15,243 nucleotides of DNA. Source: an uncultured Clostridia bacterium (GTDB taxonomy: Bacteria; Bacillota; Clostridia; Oscillospirales; Oscillospiraceae). The stretch lies in assembly GCA_945946745.1 (NCBI GenBank), contig CAMEWZ010000022.1, positions 1-15,243 on the forward strand, written 5' to 3'. A program made the translations under genes and the position numbers. Positions 13,785 through 15,243 of this stretch are shown piece after piece. Positions within the stretch are counted from its first letter, which is position 1; every line of letters starts with the position of its first letter. Below the pieces are notes generated by a model that was not told the origin of the DNA, searched no databases, and saw only the letters and a list, made by a program, of their open reading frames with translations.

Positions 13785-15243
13785 ATGGAAAATTTCACCG
13801 AGCGAACGGAACCTGCGGGACTGTATGACCCCCGGTTTGAACACGACAACTGCGGCATTGGCGCCGTCGTGGATATCAAAGGACGCAAAAGCCACCAAAC
13901 GCTGGACGATGCCTTGCAGATCGTCGAGCATCTGGAGCACCGGGCCGGTAAGGACGCCGAGGGCAAAACCGGTGACGGCGTAGGCATTTTGCTGCAAGTC
14001 AGCCACAAATTCTTCCAAAAGGCAGCCGCCCTGGCGGGAATCGCCCTGGGTGAGGAGCGGGAGTACGGTGTGGGCATGTTCTTCTTCCCCCAGGAGGAAT
14101 TGCAGCGCAACCAGGCCAAGAAGCTGTTTGAGATCATCTGTAAAAAGGAAGGCCTTCCCTTCCTGGGCTGGCGGGAGGTGCCCACCTGCCCGGAGGTTCT
14201 GGGCCACAAGGCCCGGGCCTGCATGCCCAGCATCTGGCAGGCCTTTGTAGGCAAGCCCTCCCGGATCGAGAGCGGCATTGCCTTTGACCGGCGGCTGTAT
14301 GTGGCCCGCCGGGTGTTCGAGCAGTCCAACCAGGAGAGCTATGTGTGCAGCCTGTCCAGCCGCACCATTGTCTACAAGGGCATGTTCCTGGTCAAGGAGC
14401 TGCGGCTGTTCTACCCCGATTTGCAGGACGAGGACTATGAGTCCGCCATCGGCATGGTTCACAGCCGGTTCTCCACCAATACCTCCCCCAGCTGGAACCG
14501 GGCCCACCCCAACCGCTTCATCCTGCACAACGGCGAAATCAACACCATCCGGGGCAATGTGGACACTATGCTGGCCCGGGAGGAGACCATCGGCAGCAAT
14601 TATCTGAAAAACGATATGACCAAGGTGCTGCCCATCGTCAACCAGGGCGGCTCCGACTCCGCCATGCTGGATAACACCCTGGAATTCATGGTGATGAACG
14701 GCATGGATCTGCCGCTGGCCGTCATGGTCACCATCCCCGAGCCCTGGAGCAACAACCAGAGCATGGATCCCAAGAAGCGTGCCTTCTACCAGTATTACGC
14801 CACCATGCTGGAGCCCTGGGACGGCCCCGCCTCCATTTTGTTCAGCGACGGCGACGTGATGGGTGCGGTGCTGGATCGCAACGGTCTGCGTCCCAGCCGC
14901 TACTACATCACCAAGGACGGACGACTGATCCTGTCCAGCGAGGTAGGCGTGCTGGATATCCCCGCCGACCAGATCGTCCGCAAGGATCGTCTGCGCCCCG
15001 GCAAGATGCTGCTGGTGGACACGGTGAAGGGCGAACTGGTGGATGATGATGCGCTGAAGGCCGACTATGCCAGCCGCCAGCCCTACGGCGAATGGCTGGA
15101 TCGAAACCTGGTCAACCTGTCCGATCTGAAGGTGCCCAATCAGAAGATTCCCTCCCACACCAAGGAGGAGCTGGTGCGGCTGCAAAAAGCCTTCGGCTAC
15201 CGCTATGAGGATGTGAACAACATCATGCTCCCCATGGCGTGTA
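13785..15243 (+). CDS. gltB: Glutamate synthase large subunit (partial, runs off the window)
   Basis: The ammonia-assimilating enzyme that converts 2-oxoglutarate and glutamine to two glutamates. The ATG at 13785 has GAGGAG about eight bases upstream, and the frame stays open to the window end: 486 codons, roughly a third of the usual 1500 or so residues. What is visible is the N-terminal class II glutaminase domain. A short propeptide of 22 residues precedes Cys23 in HDNCGIGA, the nucleophile exposed after processing. Also present are EHRAGKDAEGKTGDG, HSRFSTNT (226-233), AHPNRFILHNGEIN, DRNGLRPSRYY and PGKMLLVDT (from 405). The central, FMN/Fe-S and C-terminal domains lie outside. The leader attenuator and the direct repeats suggest tight transcriptional control. 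No frameshift is seen. Confidence 0.95.
   Translation, partial: MENFTERTEPAGLYDPRFEHDNCGIGAVVDIKGRKSHQTLDDALQIVEHLEHRAGKDAEGKTGDGVGILLQVSHKFFQKAAALAGIALGEEREYGVGMFFFPQEELQRNQAKKLFEIICKKEGLPFLGWREVPTCPEVLGHKARACMPSIWQAFVGKPSRIESGIAFDRRLYVARRVFEQSNQESYVCSLSSRTIVYKGMFLVKELRLFYPDLQDEDYESAIGMVHSRFSTNTSPSWNRAHPNRFILHNGEINTIRGNVDTMLAREETIGSNYLKNDMTKVLPIVNQGGSDSAMLDNTLEFMVMNGMDLPLAVMVTIPEPWSNNQSMDPKKRAFYQYYATMLEPWDGPASILFSDGDVMGAVLDRNGLRPSRYYITKDGRLILSSEVGVLDIPADQIVRKDRLRPGKMLLVDTVKGELVDDDALKADYASRQPYGEWLDRNLVNLSDLKVPNQKIPSHTKEELVRLQKAFGYRYEDVNNIMLPMAC

Noticed and set aside
13714..13983. Possible leader peptide starting in the gltB hairpin
   Set aside because: The ATG lies inside the stem, a GGAGAG is 16 bases away (too far), and the frame runs on as a shadow over gltB.
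13725..15185. 486-codon open frame antisense to gltB
   Set aside because: Shadow of the glutamate synthase frame, without any domain signal.

Overview
The window reads as a GC-rich chromosomal segment of a Gram-positive anaerobe. I infer the class Clostridia, probably an Oscillospiraceae-like gut bacterium. The grounds are strong GGAGG-type ribosome sites, sigma-A promoters, a PotABCD lipoprotein transporter, a BspA-like surface protein with a Thr-Glu-Pro stalk, and hairpin-rich intergenic repeats of a kind I recall as common in that group. No 16S or other marker gene is present, so the placement is inference.

Layout from left to right. Positions 1-148 hold an inverted-repeat element whose hairpins also act as tandem terminators for the first gene. 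Positions 149-2481, on the minus strand, hold a two-component system: an OmpR/PhoB-type response regulator followed by a membrane histidine kinase, coupled by a GTGA overlap. Upstream of the regulator is an 11-bp-spaced TTTACA pair resembling a Pho box. Positions 2581-3168 hold two small divergent XRE-type helix-turn-helix regulators. Their shared promoter region has a clear dyad operator inside the leftward promoter. Positions 3340-4554, on the minus strand, encode a MalY/PatB-type PLP enzyme. It shares a regulatory region with the rightward potABCD polyamine-uptake operon at 4790-8632, whose genes overlap or nearly touch and which ends in a good terminator.

Positions 8633-9295 are non-coding: a long hairpin, a purine-rich stretch, and a pair of inverted repeat modules flanking a roughly 100-bp MITE-like element. 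Positions 9296-10309, on the minus strand, encode a secreted, membrane-anchored leucine-rich-repeat protein. Positions 10378-12426, on the minus strand, encode the RecG helicase. Positions 12427-12793 carry the divergent recG and mscS promoters, with a third copy of the repeat module between them. Positions 12794-13594 encode an MscS-family mechanosensitive channel. The window ends inside gltB, the glutamate synthase large subunit, which starts at 13785.

The genes are ordinary housekeeping and transport functions; I saw no defence, phage or biosynthetic system. The most unusual signal is in front of gltB. A near-consensus promoter there (TTGCCA, 17 bp, TATAGT) should start a transcript that folds at once into a perfect 18-bp hairpin plus a six-U tract. 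Expression of gltB therefore seems to require readthrough or antitermination. Also worth attention are the modular repeat family, the candidate Pho box, and the operator-like dyads at the XRE and pot promoters.
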